A stretch of DNA of 5,699 bases from Candidatus Latescibacterota bacterium (GCA_023135015.1 JAGLTZ010000298.1:1-5699); one strand, 5' to 3'; positions 1 to 5,699 are shown, counted from the first letter of the stretch. Notes: a model not told the origin generated them from the sequence alone. Program-made: numbers and translations.

Positions 1-48
1 TATTCGAGCGCCGATGCATTCCGGACAGCCGCGTTGCTCGTCGTCGCG

Positions 49-1776
49 TTACGTCTGCAGAATACCGGGATTAAACTTTTCGATTTCAGGCTGGTGGCTT
101 GCAGCGTCCAGGGCTGTAATCAACCAATCCCGTGTATCTCTCGGGTCGATGATGGCATCCACCCACAGGTGGGCTGCTGCATAGCGAGAGTCAGTCTGGC
201 GGTCGTACTCCGCGTTAATGGTGTCCAGGATCTCCTGCTTCTCCTCGTCAGATAATTTCTCTCCCCGCTTCTCAAGTGACTTCACGCGGATGTCGGCCAG
301 GGTGTTGGCTGCCTGTGCACCACCCATCACGGCGTACCGTGCCGTGGGCCACGCGAGGATGAAGCGCGGGTCGTACGCTTTCCCGGCCATAGCATAATTC
401 CCTGCCCCATATGATCCCCCCACTATCACAGTGATCTTCGGAACAACTGAGTTGGAGACCACGTTCACCATTTTCGCTCCCGCTCGGATGATGCCGTCAT
501 ATTCGGCATCTTTCCCCACCATGAAGCCGGAGACGTCGTGGAGAAAAATGAGGGGTATGAGGTTCTGGTTGCAGTCCATGATGAACCTGGCTGCCTTCTC
601 CGCCGATTCGGGGTAGATGACGCCTCCGACCTCCGGCATTCCCATCGCCGGTTTCTGGTGCAGACGCTGGTTGCCGACGATACCGACCGACCATCCCCCG
701 ATGCGGGAGTAGCCGCACAGCACCGTCTTGCCGATATCGGACCGGTATTCCACGAACTCGGAGTCGTCGACGATGCGTGCGATGATCTCTTTCATGTCGT
801 ACTGCCGGGTAAGATCGTCGGTGAAGATGCCGTAGAGGTCATCGGGATCGTAACGTGGCTCTACAGGTTCGGCCCTGGCGAACGGCGCCCTCGGTTTCTC
901 CCCGATCTGGGCCATCAGCCGTCTCAGGCGCACCAGGCATGCGGGGTCGTCTTTCTCACGGAAGTCGATAGTGCCGCTGACGGCGGAATGGATCCATGCC
1001 CCGCCGAGTTCTTCATGACTGACTTCCTGCCCGATTGCAGCCTTCACAAGAGCGGGGCCGCCGATATAGAGACCGGAGCCTTCGGTCATCAGGATCTTAT
1101 CGGTCATAACAGGCAGGTAAGCACCGCCGGCCACACAGTAACCCATAATGGCCGTTATCTGAGGGATCCCCTTGGAAGTCATACGAGCGTTCAGGTAGAA
1201 GATGCGTCCGAAATCATCCTGGTCCGGGAAAACGTCCTCCTGGAGCGGCAGGAAAATCCCGGCCGAGTCCACCAGATAGATCGTAGGCAGGTGGCACTGC
1301 TCGGCTATGTACTGACATCTGATGATCTTCTTGGCCGTCATGGGAAAGAACGCACCGGCCTTCACAGTAGCATCGTTGGCGATTATCATCGCCAGCCGCC
1401 CTTCCACACTGCCCAGGCCGCAGACCGATCCGGCCGCGGGCGCACCACCCCACTCCTTATACATATCCCAGGCGGCGAACTCCCCCAGCTCGTAGAACCT
1501 GCTGCCCTCATCTATGAGCAGTTCAACCCGCTCCCTCGCCGTGAGCCTTCCCTTCGCGTGCTGTTTCTCGATATTCGCCTCGCCGCCGCCCAGATGTATC
1601 TGTCTCTGTGCCTTATGGATTTCAACAACCCTTTCAACCATACGTTCATAGGCGACCCTGAAGTCATCTGACAGACGCACGTCCTTTGTAACAGCGGTAA
1701 CGAGAGTGCTGTCCGTCGAGGGAGGCTCAGGGCGGTCGGCGGCGGGATGATCCCGTTCCTTTTTCTGCTCGGTCAT
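49..1776 (-). CDS. Acyl-CoA carboxylase, carboxyltransferase (beta) subunit
   Basis: This 575-residue protein is a biotin-dependent carboxyltransferase of the propionyl-/methylcrotonyl-CoA carboxylase beta family (crotonase fold, normally cytosolic). It would move CO2 from carboxybiotin to an acyl-CoA. Seen: GRLTARERVELL (76-87), the N-terminal half-site around VDSAGIFLPLQEDVFPD (169-185) with GYCVAGGAYLP (212-222), IGGPALVKAA (238-247), and the C-terminal half-site GGSYGAGNYAM (453-463). The AGGAY and YGAGNY segments match the backbone-NH oxyanion holes known in this family. The LW...IIDPRDTR block (537-549) and the FNPGILQT end are most like methylcrotonyl-CoA carboxylase beta and related acyl-CoA carboxylases. 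Length is normal. The exact substrate is not decidable here. A GTG at 1812 would add 12 residues, but it would sit only about 20 nt below the predicted promoter, so the ATG at 1776, with a weak GGAT about 8 nt upstream, is preferred. No biotin carboxylase or biotin carrier gene is visible; one could lie beyond position 1. Confidence 0.95.
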   Translation of the reverse strand: MTEQKKERDHPAADRPEPPSTDSTLVTAVTKDVRLSDDFRVAYERMVERVVEIHKAQRQIHLGGGEANIEKQHAKGRLTARERVELLIDEGSRFYELGEFAAWDMYKEWGGAPAAGSVCGLGSVEGRLAMIIANDATVKAGAFFPMTAKKIIRCQYIAEQCHLPTIYLVDSAGIFLPLQEDVFPDQDDFGRIFYLNARMTSKGIPQITAIMGYCVAGGAYLPVMTDKILMTEGSGLYIGGPALVKAAIGQEVSHEELGGAWIHSAVSGTIDFREKDDPACLVRLRRLMAQIGEKPRAPFARAEPVEPRYDPDDLYGIFTDDLTRQYDMKEIIARIVDDSEFVEYRSDIGKTVLCGYSRIGGWSVGIVGNQRLHQKPAMGMPEVGGVIYPESAEKAARFIMDCNQNLIPLIFLHDVSGFMVGKDAEYDGIIRAGAKMVNVVSNSVVPKITVIVGGSYGAGNYAMAGKAYDPRFILAWPTARYAVMGGAQAANTLADIRVKSLEKRGEKLSDEEKQEILDTINAEYDRQTDSRYAAAHLWVDAIIDPRDTRDWLITALDAASHQPEIEKFNPGILQT

Positions 1777-1834
1777 AGCTGTTGATCCATCCCATCGATT
1801 GAAAGGGGGCACCGGTCAGCAGGCCAGCACCCTC

Positions 1835-1863
1835 ATGATAAAGTGTTGAACGCTCTAAGTCGA
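1835..1863 (-). promoter_or_regulatory. Sigma70-type promoter for the carboxylase gene
   Basis: Read on the minus strand, TCGACT (1858-1863, 4 of 6 against TTGACA) is followed after exactly 17 bp by TATCAT (1835-1840, 5 of 6 against TATAAT). Transcription would start near 1828, giving a leader of about 50 nt to the ATG at 1776. It lies in the 129-bp gap after the acetyltransferase gene, where I see no terminator hairpin, so read-through from upstream may also contribute. This is a consensus match only. Confidence 0.5.
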
Positions 1864-1905
1864 GAACCCAGGAGCCTGTCGGAGAAACCACGTATTACCC
1901 AACTG

Positions 1906-2901
1906 CTACTCCCACTTACTGAGATGAACAGTACCGGGCCTGTCGGCTTCGGCCATATCCGCATAGGTCATGCGCACATCTGAATGCGATATCGAATATC
2001 CCCGGCGCAGCAGGCAATCCCTGACCCCCACGTATCGAACCGGCACCCTAACGATGGCCGCATCGTACCCCTCTTTCCCGATCCACTGTTCAACCAGAAC
2101 AATCATTCCTTCGAACAACCGGTCTACACCAGGGGCTTCCTCCTCGAGGGATCTGAGCAGAAGGATATTCACTCGTACCGTGCCAGGGATCTCTTCCTTC
2201 GCATATGGTTCGGTGTGAACCACGGCAAAACCCGCAAGGCGGTCCTTCCAGTAGGCCAGGATGGTCTCCCCCAGGCCGTGGTGAAGTGTCGCCTTCACCT
2301 CAGACCGGTAGTCGAGACCTGGAGAGACCGCATCGGAGATTTCTGCAACCGAACCTTCTGCCTGCACCCTCTCCTGCCTGCTCATCGCTCCGAGGGTCCG
2401 AATCTCCATATCATCTATCAGTTCTGTAGAGGCCTTCACGTGGTTCTTCCTACGAAACGTGCGGCTCATATCGAGGGTCAAGCAGGCGAAGTTCATCCCG
2501 AGACTGCTGTAGAACTGCAGGCTGCGGTACGACCGCGGCATTGTCTCCACACCGAGTGTGATGACCCCGTTCTCTCGCAGTTCGGCGGTGGAGGCTTCCA
2601 CAAGTCTCTTCCCCACCCCTTCTCCCTGTGCGGGGGGGAGCACCGCGACGGGTCCCATCCACGCCGTGCTTCCCCACCGGCATGCCAGGCAGAATCCGAT
2701 AAGGCCGCCCCTGCGCTCAGCAGCAAAGGAGTACCGGGGCGCCCGGCCCAGATAGAAGGCAAGAAGCCGGTCGGTCATGGTGGGGATGCGCGAATTCTTC
2801 TGCCCCATCCTCCGGTATTCATCCACGAAGGCAACCTGGAGGATGCGCCTGACTCTGTCGGCATCCTCCTCGCGGATCGGGCGAATATGTGTTCTAGCCA
2901 T
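1906..2901 (-). CDS. Two-domain GNAT-family N-acetyltransferase
   Basis: This 331-residue protein has two GNAT-like halves. The N-terminal half (about 4-148) opens with IRPIREEDADRV and carries the acetyl-CoA-binding motif A as VAVLPPAQGEGVGKRL (85-100), with QGEGVG matching Q/R-x-x-G-x-G/A. A motif-B-like YSSLGM follows at 131-136. The second half (about 165-315) has a similar strand-helix outline (LAGFAVVH, RVNILLLRSL, a helix, YDAAIVRV, LLRRGY) but lacks Q-x-x-G-x-G, so it probably does not bind acetyl-CoA itself. Tandem GNATs with one degenerate copy are known. The acceptor substrate is unknown. The frame stays open up to 2997, but that stretch overlaps the upstream gene. The ATG at 2901 has GGAGACGGGAAG just upstream and overlaps the 99-residue gene's stop by 8 nt (ATGGCTAG), implying coupled translation. 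Confidence 0.85.
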   Translation of the reverse strand: MARTHIRPIREEDADRVRRILQVAFVDEYRRMGQKNSRIPTMTDRLLAFYLGRAPRYSFAAERRGGLIGFCLACRWGSTAWMGPVAVLPPAQGEGVGKRLVEASTAELRENGVITLGVETMPRSYRSLQFYSSLGMNFACLTLDMSRTFRRKNHVKASTELIDDMEIRTLGAMSRQERVQAEGSVAEISDAVSPGLDYRSEVKATLHHGLGETILAYWKDRLAGFAVVHTEPYAKEEIPGTVRVNILLLRSLEEEAPGVDRLFEGMIVLVEQWIGKEGYDAAIVRVPVRYVGVRDCLLRRGYSISHSDVRMTYADMAEADRPGTVHLSKWE

Positions 2902-3193
2902 CGCTTCCCGTCTCCGCTGATGAGCCGCCCTCGAACCGGTCGCGATAGATCCTGAGAAGCCTCGGCCTGTAGATGAGGTCGAAGGTGTCCCCGCCATCTG
3001 GAAAGAGCTTCAGAGCGTATTCCCTTACACCATCGACCACGGCGAGCGCTTCCCCCTTTGTCCGTACCTGTGTGGCGATTGTCTGCTGGGCCAGTGCCAC
3101 AACCCGCTGCAGCTTTCGGATGCGGCGTGTTTCTTCCTTTACCGCCTCACGATTTCGCTGATCATCCTTATCCTTATTAATCCGATCGGACAT
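2894..3193 (-). CDS. Small charged helical protein, unknown function
   Basis: I do not recognise this 99-residue protein. Residues 1-30 are very rich in K, R, D and E, and about 7-45 look like one amphipathic, coiled-coil-prone helix. The region 46-88 is more globular, with a VVDGVREYALKLFP segment and then FDLIYRPRLLRIYRDRF, whose alternating aromatic and basic residues suggest a conserved interaction surface. The tail (89-99) is polar and probably disordered. There is no signal peptide, membrane segment or cysteine, so it is likely a soluble cytoplasmic protein. The start is taken as ATG 3193, with GGTGGTGAT a few bases upstream. A TTG at 3214 would add 7 residues but overlaps the proposed -10 box. 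Its stop lies inside the acetyltransferase start region, so the two proteins are probably made together; a partner or substrate relation is inference. Confidence 0.75.
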   Translation of the reverse strand: MSDRINKDKDDQRNREAVKEETRRIRKLQRVVALAQQTIATQVRTKGEALAVVDGVREYALKLFPDGGDTFDLIYRPRLLRIYRDRFEGGSSAETGSDG

Positions 3194-3212
3194 CTGAATC
3201 ACCACCGCCTGC

Positions 3213-3240
3213 AACGTAGAACGACTTCAGAGCAAGTCAA
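3213..3240 (-). promoter_or_regulatory. Possible promoter for the helical protein/GNAT pair
   Basis: On the minus strand TTGACT (3235-3240, 5 of 6 for the -35 box) is followed after 16 bp by TACGTT (3213-3218, 3 of 6 for the -10 box). It sits just above the ATG at 3193 and downstream of the exported-protein gene, where a new transcription unit could begin. The -10 box is poor, so this is a tentative call. Confidence 0.3.
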
Positions 3241-3262
3241 CGAAAAATCGGAGGAATTTGGT

Positions 3263-3276
3263 CGGAATTAATTCCG
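3263..3276. repeat. 14-bp perfect palindrome after the exported-protein gene
   Basis: CGGAATTAATTCCG is a perfect inverted repeat without a loop. It lies directly after the stop codon of the exported-protein gene and about 22 bp upstream of the proposed -35 box of the next unit. It could be a dimeric regulator's operator or part of a weak terminator, since GATTTTT follows about 17 nt later on the minus strand. The lack of a loop and the AT-rich centre argue against a classical terminator. Confidence 0.35.
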
Positions 3277-3277
3277 G

Positions 3278-4150
3278 CTATTTCAAAGCCCGCTTCGCAG
3301 CGGCCATCAGGTCTTTCGTTTTCAATGAAAGACCCACCATCCAGAAGTTGTTGGCCGTCAGATTATTCCTGTAACCGCCATAGTAGAGGTGGAGCTGATC
3401 GTCGATAGCCGAGATCCCGACCGAATAGAGCACACTCTTGCGGCCCCCTATGGTTGCGTAGGCGAAGGCGATGGATGGGAAACCGATCCGATCCAGTGTG
3501 CGCCACAGGCGGGTATTGCTGACGCGGTAGTAGCGCACCGAGAAACCCGCCGAGGCCGTGACGGTTGCCTCTCCGGTGACTGGAAAGACCACGGATACGG
3601 GTGTCGCAAAAGCGAGCTTGGACCCGAATGATTCAACGATCCTGAGAGTAACCGGATGAGGTACTACACGCCCCGTATCGGCATCCCTCCATTGTACTAT
3701 AATTGTGTCTCCCGGCCTTAAACTCCCGGTCCATATCCATCGCCCATTACGAGCCTCGCTACCACTCAAGTCTGTGTGTACCCACTTACGTGTCTGCTTC
3801 TCCCATTCCTGGAGACCAGGGACTTCCACCATCACCCGCTCCCCCTTCTCGATCGCAAATATCTCAAGGCGGTAGGCACGGCCGGGTTCTCCGGGGCCGG
3901 GATCAACAGCAACGAAAAGATCGGCCGAGGCCGGCACCCAGTTCCCGGAGAGAACCGGCTGCAGCCTGTCGTTCAACCTGTATTTTACTATGATGCGGCT
4001 GCCGCCGGTCCCGGGCTCCTGGCCCCGGGGTTCCTGGCCAACAGTTGCCGAGGCAATAGTTGGAGCGAGCAACCCATATAGCGTGGTTACCGTATATACG
4101 GCAGCGGCGAGAAAAGGTGATCCGGCTCTGCAACCGGTAACCGGGTTCAC
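3278..4150 (-). CDS. Exported beta-rich protein, possible outer-membrane protein
   Basis: I cannot assign this 290-residue protein to a named family. Residues 1-35 look like a Sec signal peptide: one Arg at 8, a hydrophobic core at about 12-30, and an A-x-A cleavage motif (IASA, 32-35). A Gly/Pro/Glu-rich linker (36-50) follows. Residues 51-175 form an extracellular-type beta region (RIIVKYRL, YRLEIFAI, GRWIWTGSLRPGDTIIVQWRD, HPVTLRIVE). Residues 178-280 have alternating hydrophobic strands and turns (FSVRYYRV, SIAFAYATIGG, VLYSVGISA, LHLYYGGY, FWMVGLSLKT) that suggest a small barrel or periplasmic beta domain. The extreme C-terminus (LMAAAKRALK) is helical, not the aromatic end typical of classical porins. 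The GTG start at 4150 overlaps the upstream TGA (GTGA) and has GGAGG 7 nt before it. It is the last gene of the envelope unit. Confidence 0.7.
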   Translation of the reverse strand: MNPVTGCRAGSPFLAAAVYTVTTLYGLLAPTIASATVGQEPRGQEPGTGGSRIIVKYRLNDRLQPVLSGNWVPASADLFVAVDPGPGEPGRAYRLEIFAIEKGERVMVEVPGLQEWEKQTRKWVHTDLSGSEARNGRWIWTGSLRPGDTIIVQWRDADTGRVVPHPVTLRIVESFGSKLAFATPVSVVFPVTGEATVTASAGFSVRYYRVSNTRLWRTLDRIGFPSIAFAYATIGGRKSVLYSVGISAIDDQLHLYYGGYRNNLTANNFWMVGLSLKTKDLMAAAKRALK

Positions 4151-4539
4151 TCTTTCCCCTCCCCCTCCCTTTCCTCTTCCTCCGTTTCGGAGAATTCGAT
4201 CAGCCTTTCTATCTGATCCTTCAGTAATTCCCCCGGAATGAACCCTTCGATTGCAGGAGGCAGCATCTTACCGCGGGGCTTCATGAATAGGTACATGATG
4301 CTCCCGATGCTCTCCTCGTCGAAAAAGTTCCTGACGATCTTGGGCACATCCTCCATATAGGCCAGGCCGAACATACACCAGTCCGCTGCGGTGCCCCTGA
4401 AGGTCTCCTCTATCTTCATATAATCCTGCATGCTCACGAGCGATTTGTCGACAAAGGCAACCACACAGGGCTTGTCACTACGCAGGATGATCTTCTCAAA
4501 CATGCTGTCACTGCGCGGGTGGACAATCAGCACCTCCAC
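4147..4539 (-). CDS. Thioredoxin-fold-like protein lacking the CxxC motif
   Basis: This 130-residue protein has a thioredoxin-like layout. A strand (CVVAFVDK, 25-32) is followed by a helix (about 36-48), a second strand (WCMFGLAYMED, 54-64), a helix (VPKIVRNFF), a strand (GSIMYLFMKPRGK, 79-91) and a C-terminal helix (GELLKDQIERLIEF, 103-116). Laid on thioredoxin by eye, the CGPC site becomes about LVSM (34-37) and the cis-Pro position about Ser80. The only cysteines are 25 and 55, so a dithiol oxidoreductase role is unlikely; a binding or scaffolding role is inference. The tail (118-130) is nearly all Glu, Gly, Lys and Arg. The GTG start at 4539 is chosen over the ATG at 4503 because AGGAGG lies exactly 8 nt upstream and the longer N-terminus completes the fold. 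There is no signal peptide, so it is likely cytoplasmic although its neighbours are exported. Confidence 0.7.
   Translation of the reverse strand: MEVLIVHPRSDSMFEKIILRSDKPCVVAFVDKSLVSMQDYMKIEETFRGTAADWCMFGLAYMEDVPKIVRNFFDEESIGSIMYLFMKPRGKMLPPAIEGFIPGELLKDQIERLIEFSETEEEEREGEGKE
4150..4183 (-). promoter_or_regulatory. Purine tract containing the exported gene's RBS
   Basis: On the minus strand 34 consecutive bases are all purine. The tract encodes the Glu/Gly-rich tail of the thioredoxin-like protein and also contains several overlapping Shine-Dalgarno cores. The best-placed one is GGAGG at 4158-4162, 7 nt before the overlapping GTG start of the exported-protein gene. This supports translational coupling of the two genes. 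Confidence 0.6.
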
Positions 4540-4547
4540 CGAAATAC

Positions 4548-4553
4548 CCTCCT
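4548..4553 (-). promoter_or_regulatory. Shine-Dalgarno AGGAGG deciding a GTG start
   Basis: A full AGGAGG on the minus strand stands 8 nt before the GTG at 4539. It is the strongest ribosome-binding site in the window and fixes the non-ATG start of the thioredoxin-like gene. It lies in the 31-nt gap after the lipoprotein stop. Confidence 0.75.
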
Positions 4554-4570
4554 GCTTTAAAGTTCTTCGT

Positions 4571-4954
4571 TTACGGTCTTATGGGATTCGGGGATCTGGA
4601 ATTCCCCGGCACCTGCCCCGGAGAGGATAGGCTGACACCCTGCTCCGGACTCACCTCCCTCTCCATCACGAGGAGCCAGTTCTTACTGGCGCCGCATGCG
4701 TTCCGGTTCCGCTGAAAGTGATACTCCATATCCTTTCCGCTTCCCTTGTAGTTGCAATATGTCCAGACTTCGTAATCTGAGAAAGGACCCTCACTATACT
4801 GAACGTGGTCCGGCTCCCCGTTAGCCGCCCGGATTTCATCCCGATCGTCGCGAGCGCCCCCACATCCCACCGCAACAACGGCGAGCAGCAGGAACAATAC
4901 GGCGATCCGGGAAGGGGCGCCACTGCCGGCCTTTCTTTTAGAAAACCACTGCAT
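4571..4954 (-). CDS. Small predicted lipoprotein, unknown function
   Basis: This 127-residue protein begins with a lipoprotein signal: a basic n-region (KRK, 6-8; Arg16), a hydrophobic core (about 17-29) and lipobox AVGC with Cys31. Gly at +2 suggests the outer membrane if this is a Gram-negative. The mature domain (about 38-100) contains RDEIRAANGEPDHV, then DYEVWTYCNYKG, MEYHF and a CG near 87-88. The sequence G-E-P-D-x-V followed by a W-x-Y strand loosely recalls BamE/SmpA-like domains; that is an impression, not an assignment. The mature part has Cys67 and Cys87, which could form a disulfide. The tail (101-127) is Ser/Pro/Gly rich and probably disordered. The ATG at 4954 is chosen because it gives a normal signal peptide; an ATG at 4999 would add 15 residues. 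Neither start has a good Shine-Dalgarno. It is the first gene of the envelope unit. Confidence 0.7.
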   Translation of the reverse strand: MQWFSKRKAGSGAPSRIAVLFLLLAVVAVGCGGARDDRDEIRAANGEPDHVQYSEGPFSDYEVWTYCNYKGSGKDMEYHFQRNRNACGASKNWLLVMEREVSPEQGVSLSSPGQVPGNSRSPNPIRP

Positions 4955-5008
4955 TGGATACGACCAAAGGTTCAGGATAAGAACTGCACCAGTGCCCATC
5001 CGGTAATG

Positions 5009-5033
5009 GCGTGCCAGCTTTCGCTGGACACGC
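5009..5033 (-). other. Hairpin with GAAA tetraloop in lipoprotein leader
   Basis: In minus-strand RNA sense, left arm GCGTG + T + CCAGC pairs with right arm GCTGG + CACGC around a GAAA loop. That gives ten base pairs with one bulged T and a GNRA-type tetraloop. No T-run follows, so it is not a classical terminator. It lies inside the predicted leader of the lipoprotein unit. It could be an mRNA stabiliser, a regulatory element or a REP-like unit. Confidence 0.5.
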
Positions 5034-5089
5034 GATCCAAAGAACGGATGCCGGATGAACAGTTGAAAATCAGCGATGCCAGTTGGCGC

Positions 5090-5118
5090 AGTTTAAGAGA
5101 CTACGGAGCAATTGGCAA
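5090..5118 (-). promoter_or_regulatory. Candidate promoter of the lipoprotein unit
   Basis: On the minus strand TTGCCA (5113-5118, 5 of 6) and TAAACT (5090-5095, 4 of 6) are separated by exactly 17 bp. Transcription would begin near 5083, leaving about 130 nt of leader before the ATG at 4954. This is the only good sigma70-like match I found in this gap. Confidence 0.45.
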
Positions 5119-5134
5119 GTTTCGGGAATAGTAT

Positions 5135-5165
5135 TAACTAGTTTCCGGACGGTAACTAACTAGTT
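5135..5165. repeat. Pair of 9-bp repeats TAACTAGTT
   Basis: TAACTAGTT occurs at 5135-5143 and again at 5157-5165, 22 bp apart start to start, or about two helical turns. Each copy contains the 8-bp palindrome AACTAGTT. One copy overlaps the stop codon of the CBS-domain gene, and the other ends 17 bp above the proposed -35 box of the lipoprotein unit. The spacing fits an operator for a DNA-binding dimer pair; no regulator is visible. Confidence 0.35.
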
Positions 5166-5699
5166 CTCCTTGCACGGACCCGTAGGATCCGGCGGTGTGT
5201 GGCCTCCAGCACCTCGAATTCCCAATCTCCGTAGGTATGCAGCTCGCCCGCTTCCGGTATCCGACCCAGAGCCGATGTCAGGTAGCCTCCCAGGGTCCTG
5301 TACTCGCCCTCCGGCAGCTCGATCCCGATCGAACTACGTAATTCGGCGATGGAAGTCCTTCCATGGAGTATCGTCCACCCGCCGGTCGTACGGGTGACAG
5401 TTTCAGTCGCACGATCGAACTCGTCACTGATCTCCCCGACTATCCGTTCCAACGCATCCTCGAGAGTGATTATCCCTGCTGCCCCTCCATACTCATCCAC
5501 GACGACGGCCTGATGGACGCGGCCCTGTTTCATTTCGAGGATCAGCTGCTGCAGACGCTTGGTCTCAGGTATGAAGTAGGCCGGGTGCATAAGTTCGCCA
5601 ACAGTCGCATCATCGTGAATATCAAGCAGGTCGAACACATACAGGAGACCCACTATGTTGTCGATCCGGTCCCGATATACCGGAATCCTGGAATGACCG
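5156..5699 (-). CDS. CorC/HlyC-type CBS-domain protein, 3' part
   Basis: The open frame continues through the window edge, so the 5' part is missing and only the last 180 residues are seen. Visible residues 1-25 (SRIPVYRDRIDNIVGLLYVFDLL) are the end of the first CBS repeat. Residues about 33-93 are the second, with the hallmark VVVDEYGGAAGIITLEDALERIVGEISDE (66-93). Residues about 98-178 fit the CorC_HlyC transporter-associated domain (GRTSIAEL, GEYRTLGGYL, ALGRIPEAGE, FEVLEAT, ILRVRARR). Full-length relatives usually carry an N-terminal DUF21/CNNM membrane domain and act in Mg2+ or other divalent cation export or resistance at the inner membrane; shorter CorC proteins lack it, and the cut prevents deciding. 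A GTG at 5653 is internal, not a start. The gene ends 201 bp before the lipoprotein start, and no terminator hairpin is evident. Confidence 0.92.
   Translation of the reverse strand, partial: GHSRIPVYRDRIDNIVGLLYVFDLLDIHDDATVGELMHPAYFIPETKRLQQLILEMKQGRVHQAVVVDEYGGAAGIITLEDALERIVGEISDEFDRATETVTRTTGGWTILHGRTSIAELRSSIGIELPEGEYRTLGGYLTSALGRIPEAGELHTYGDWEFEVLEATHRRILRVRARRTS

Noticed and set aside
1..48. Possible start of a next gene (ATG at 17-19, minus strand)
   Set aside because: Only six codons are visible and there is no properly spaced Shine-Dalgarno, so it cannot be supported.
538..1671. 377-codon open frame on the plus strand
   Set aside because: It lies wholly antisense to the clear carboxyltransferase gene, its translation has no recognisable domain, and long antisense frames are common in GC-rich genes.
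1984..2955. 323-codon open frame on the plus strand
   Set aside because: It is antisense to the acetyltransferase gene, rich in Arg, Pro and His with no domain signature, so it is a shadow of the real gene.
2902..2997. N-terminal extension of the acetyltransferase (32 residues)
   Set aside because: It is low-complexity Ser/Gly/Thr/Arg sequence produced by the other frame of the 99-residue gene; the ATG at 2901 has a ribosome site and begins exactly at the GNAT fold.
3241..3277. Rho-independent terminator after the exported-protein gene
   Set aside because: The palindrome has no loop, its stem is AT-rich, and the T-run begins about 17 nt later, so the geometry does not fit.
4805..5131. 108-codon plus-strand frame, and a 27-codon ATG frame within its end (starting near 5048)
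   Set aside because: The first part is antisense to the lipoprotein; the end has no Shine-Dalgarno and no recognised homologue, although its composition is not absurd for protein.

Overview
The window reads as ordinary bacterial chromosome, roughly 55-60% GC by eye. It is dense, and every convincing gene lies on the minus strand. Three proteins suggest a Gram-negative organism: a lipoprotein with Gly after the lipobox Cys, an exported protein with beta-barrel-like C-terminal strands, and a CorC/HlyC-type membrane protein. None of the sequence ties it to a cultured genus I can name. An uncultured or environmental lineage is a guess.

In transcription order (high to low coordinates): the 3' part of a CorC/HlyC-type CBS-domain protein, cut by the window edge (5156-5699); an intergenic stretch of about 200 bp with a promoter candidate, a tetraloop hairpin and a 9-bp repeat pair (4955-5155); a small lipoprotein (4571-4954); a thioredoxin-fold protein without the CxxC pair (4147-4539); a secreted beta-rich, possibly outer-membrane protein (3278-4150); a 63-bp gap at 3215-3277, followed by a promoter candidate; a 99-residue helical protein (2894-3193); a two-domain GNAT acetyltransferase (1906-2901); a promoter (1835-1863); and an acyl-CoA carboxylase carboxyltransferase subunit (49-1776). 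Positions 1-48 lie downstream of the carboxylase stop, and I can support nothing there.

Three transcription units are likely. The envelope unit is lipoprotein, thioredoxin-like protein and exported protein, with a 31-nt gap and then a 4-nt GTGA overlap. The second unit is the 99-residue protein plus the GNAT enzyme, joined by an 8-nt overlap (ATGGCTAG). The carboxylase appears to have its own promoter and to start a new unit running off the left edge, where a biotin carboxylase partner might lie.

The best candidate for something undescribed is the three-gene envelope unit with its structured leader. None of its members is a family I can name, and the middle one keeps a thioredoxin-like outline while lacking the redox cysteines. 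I see no CRISPR array, mobile element, tRNA or rRNA gene.
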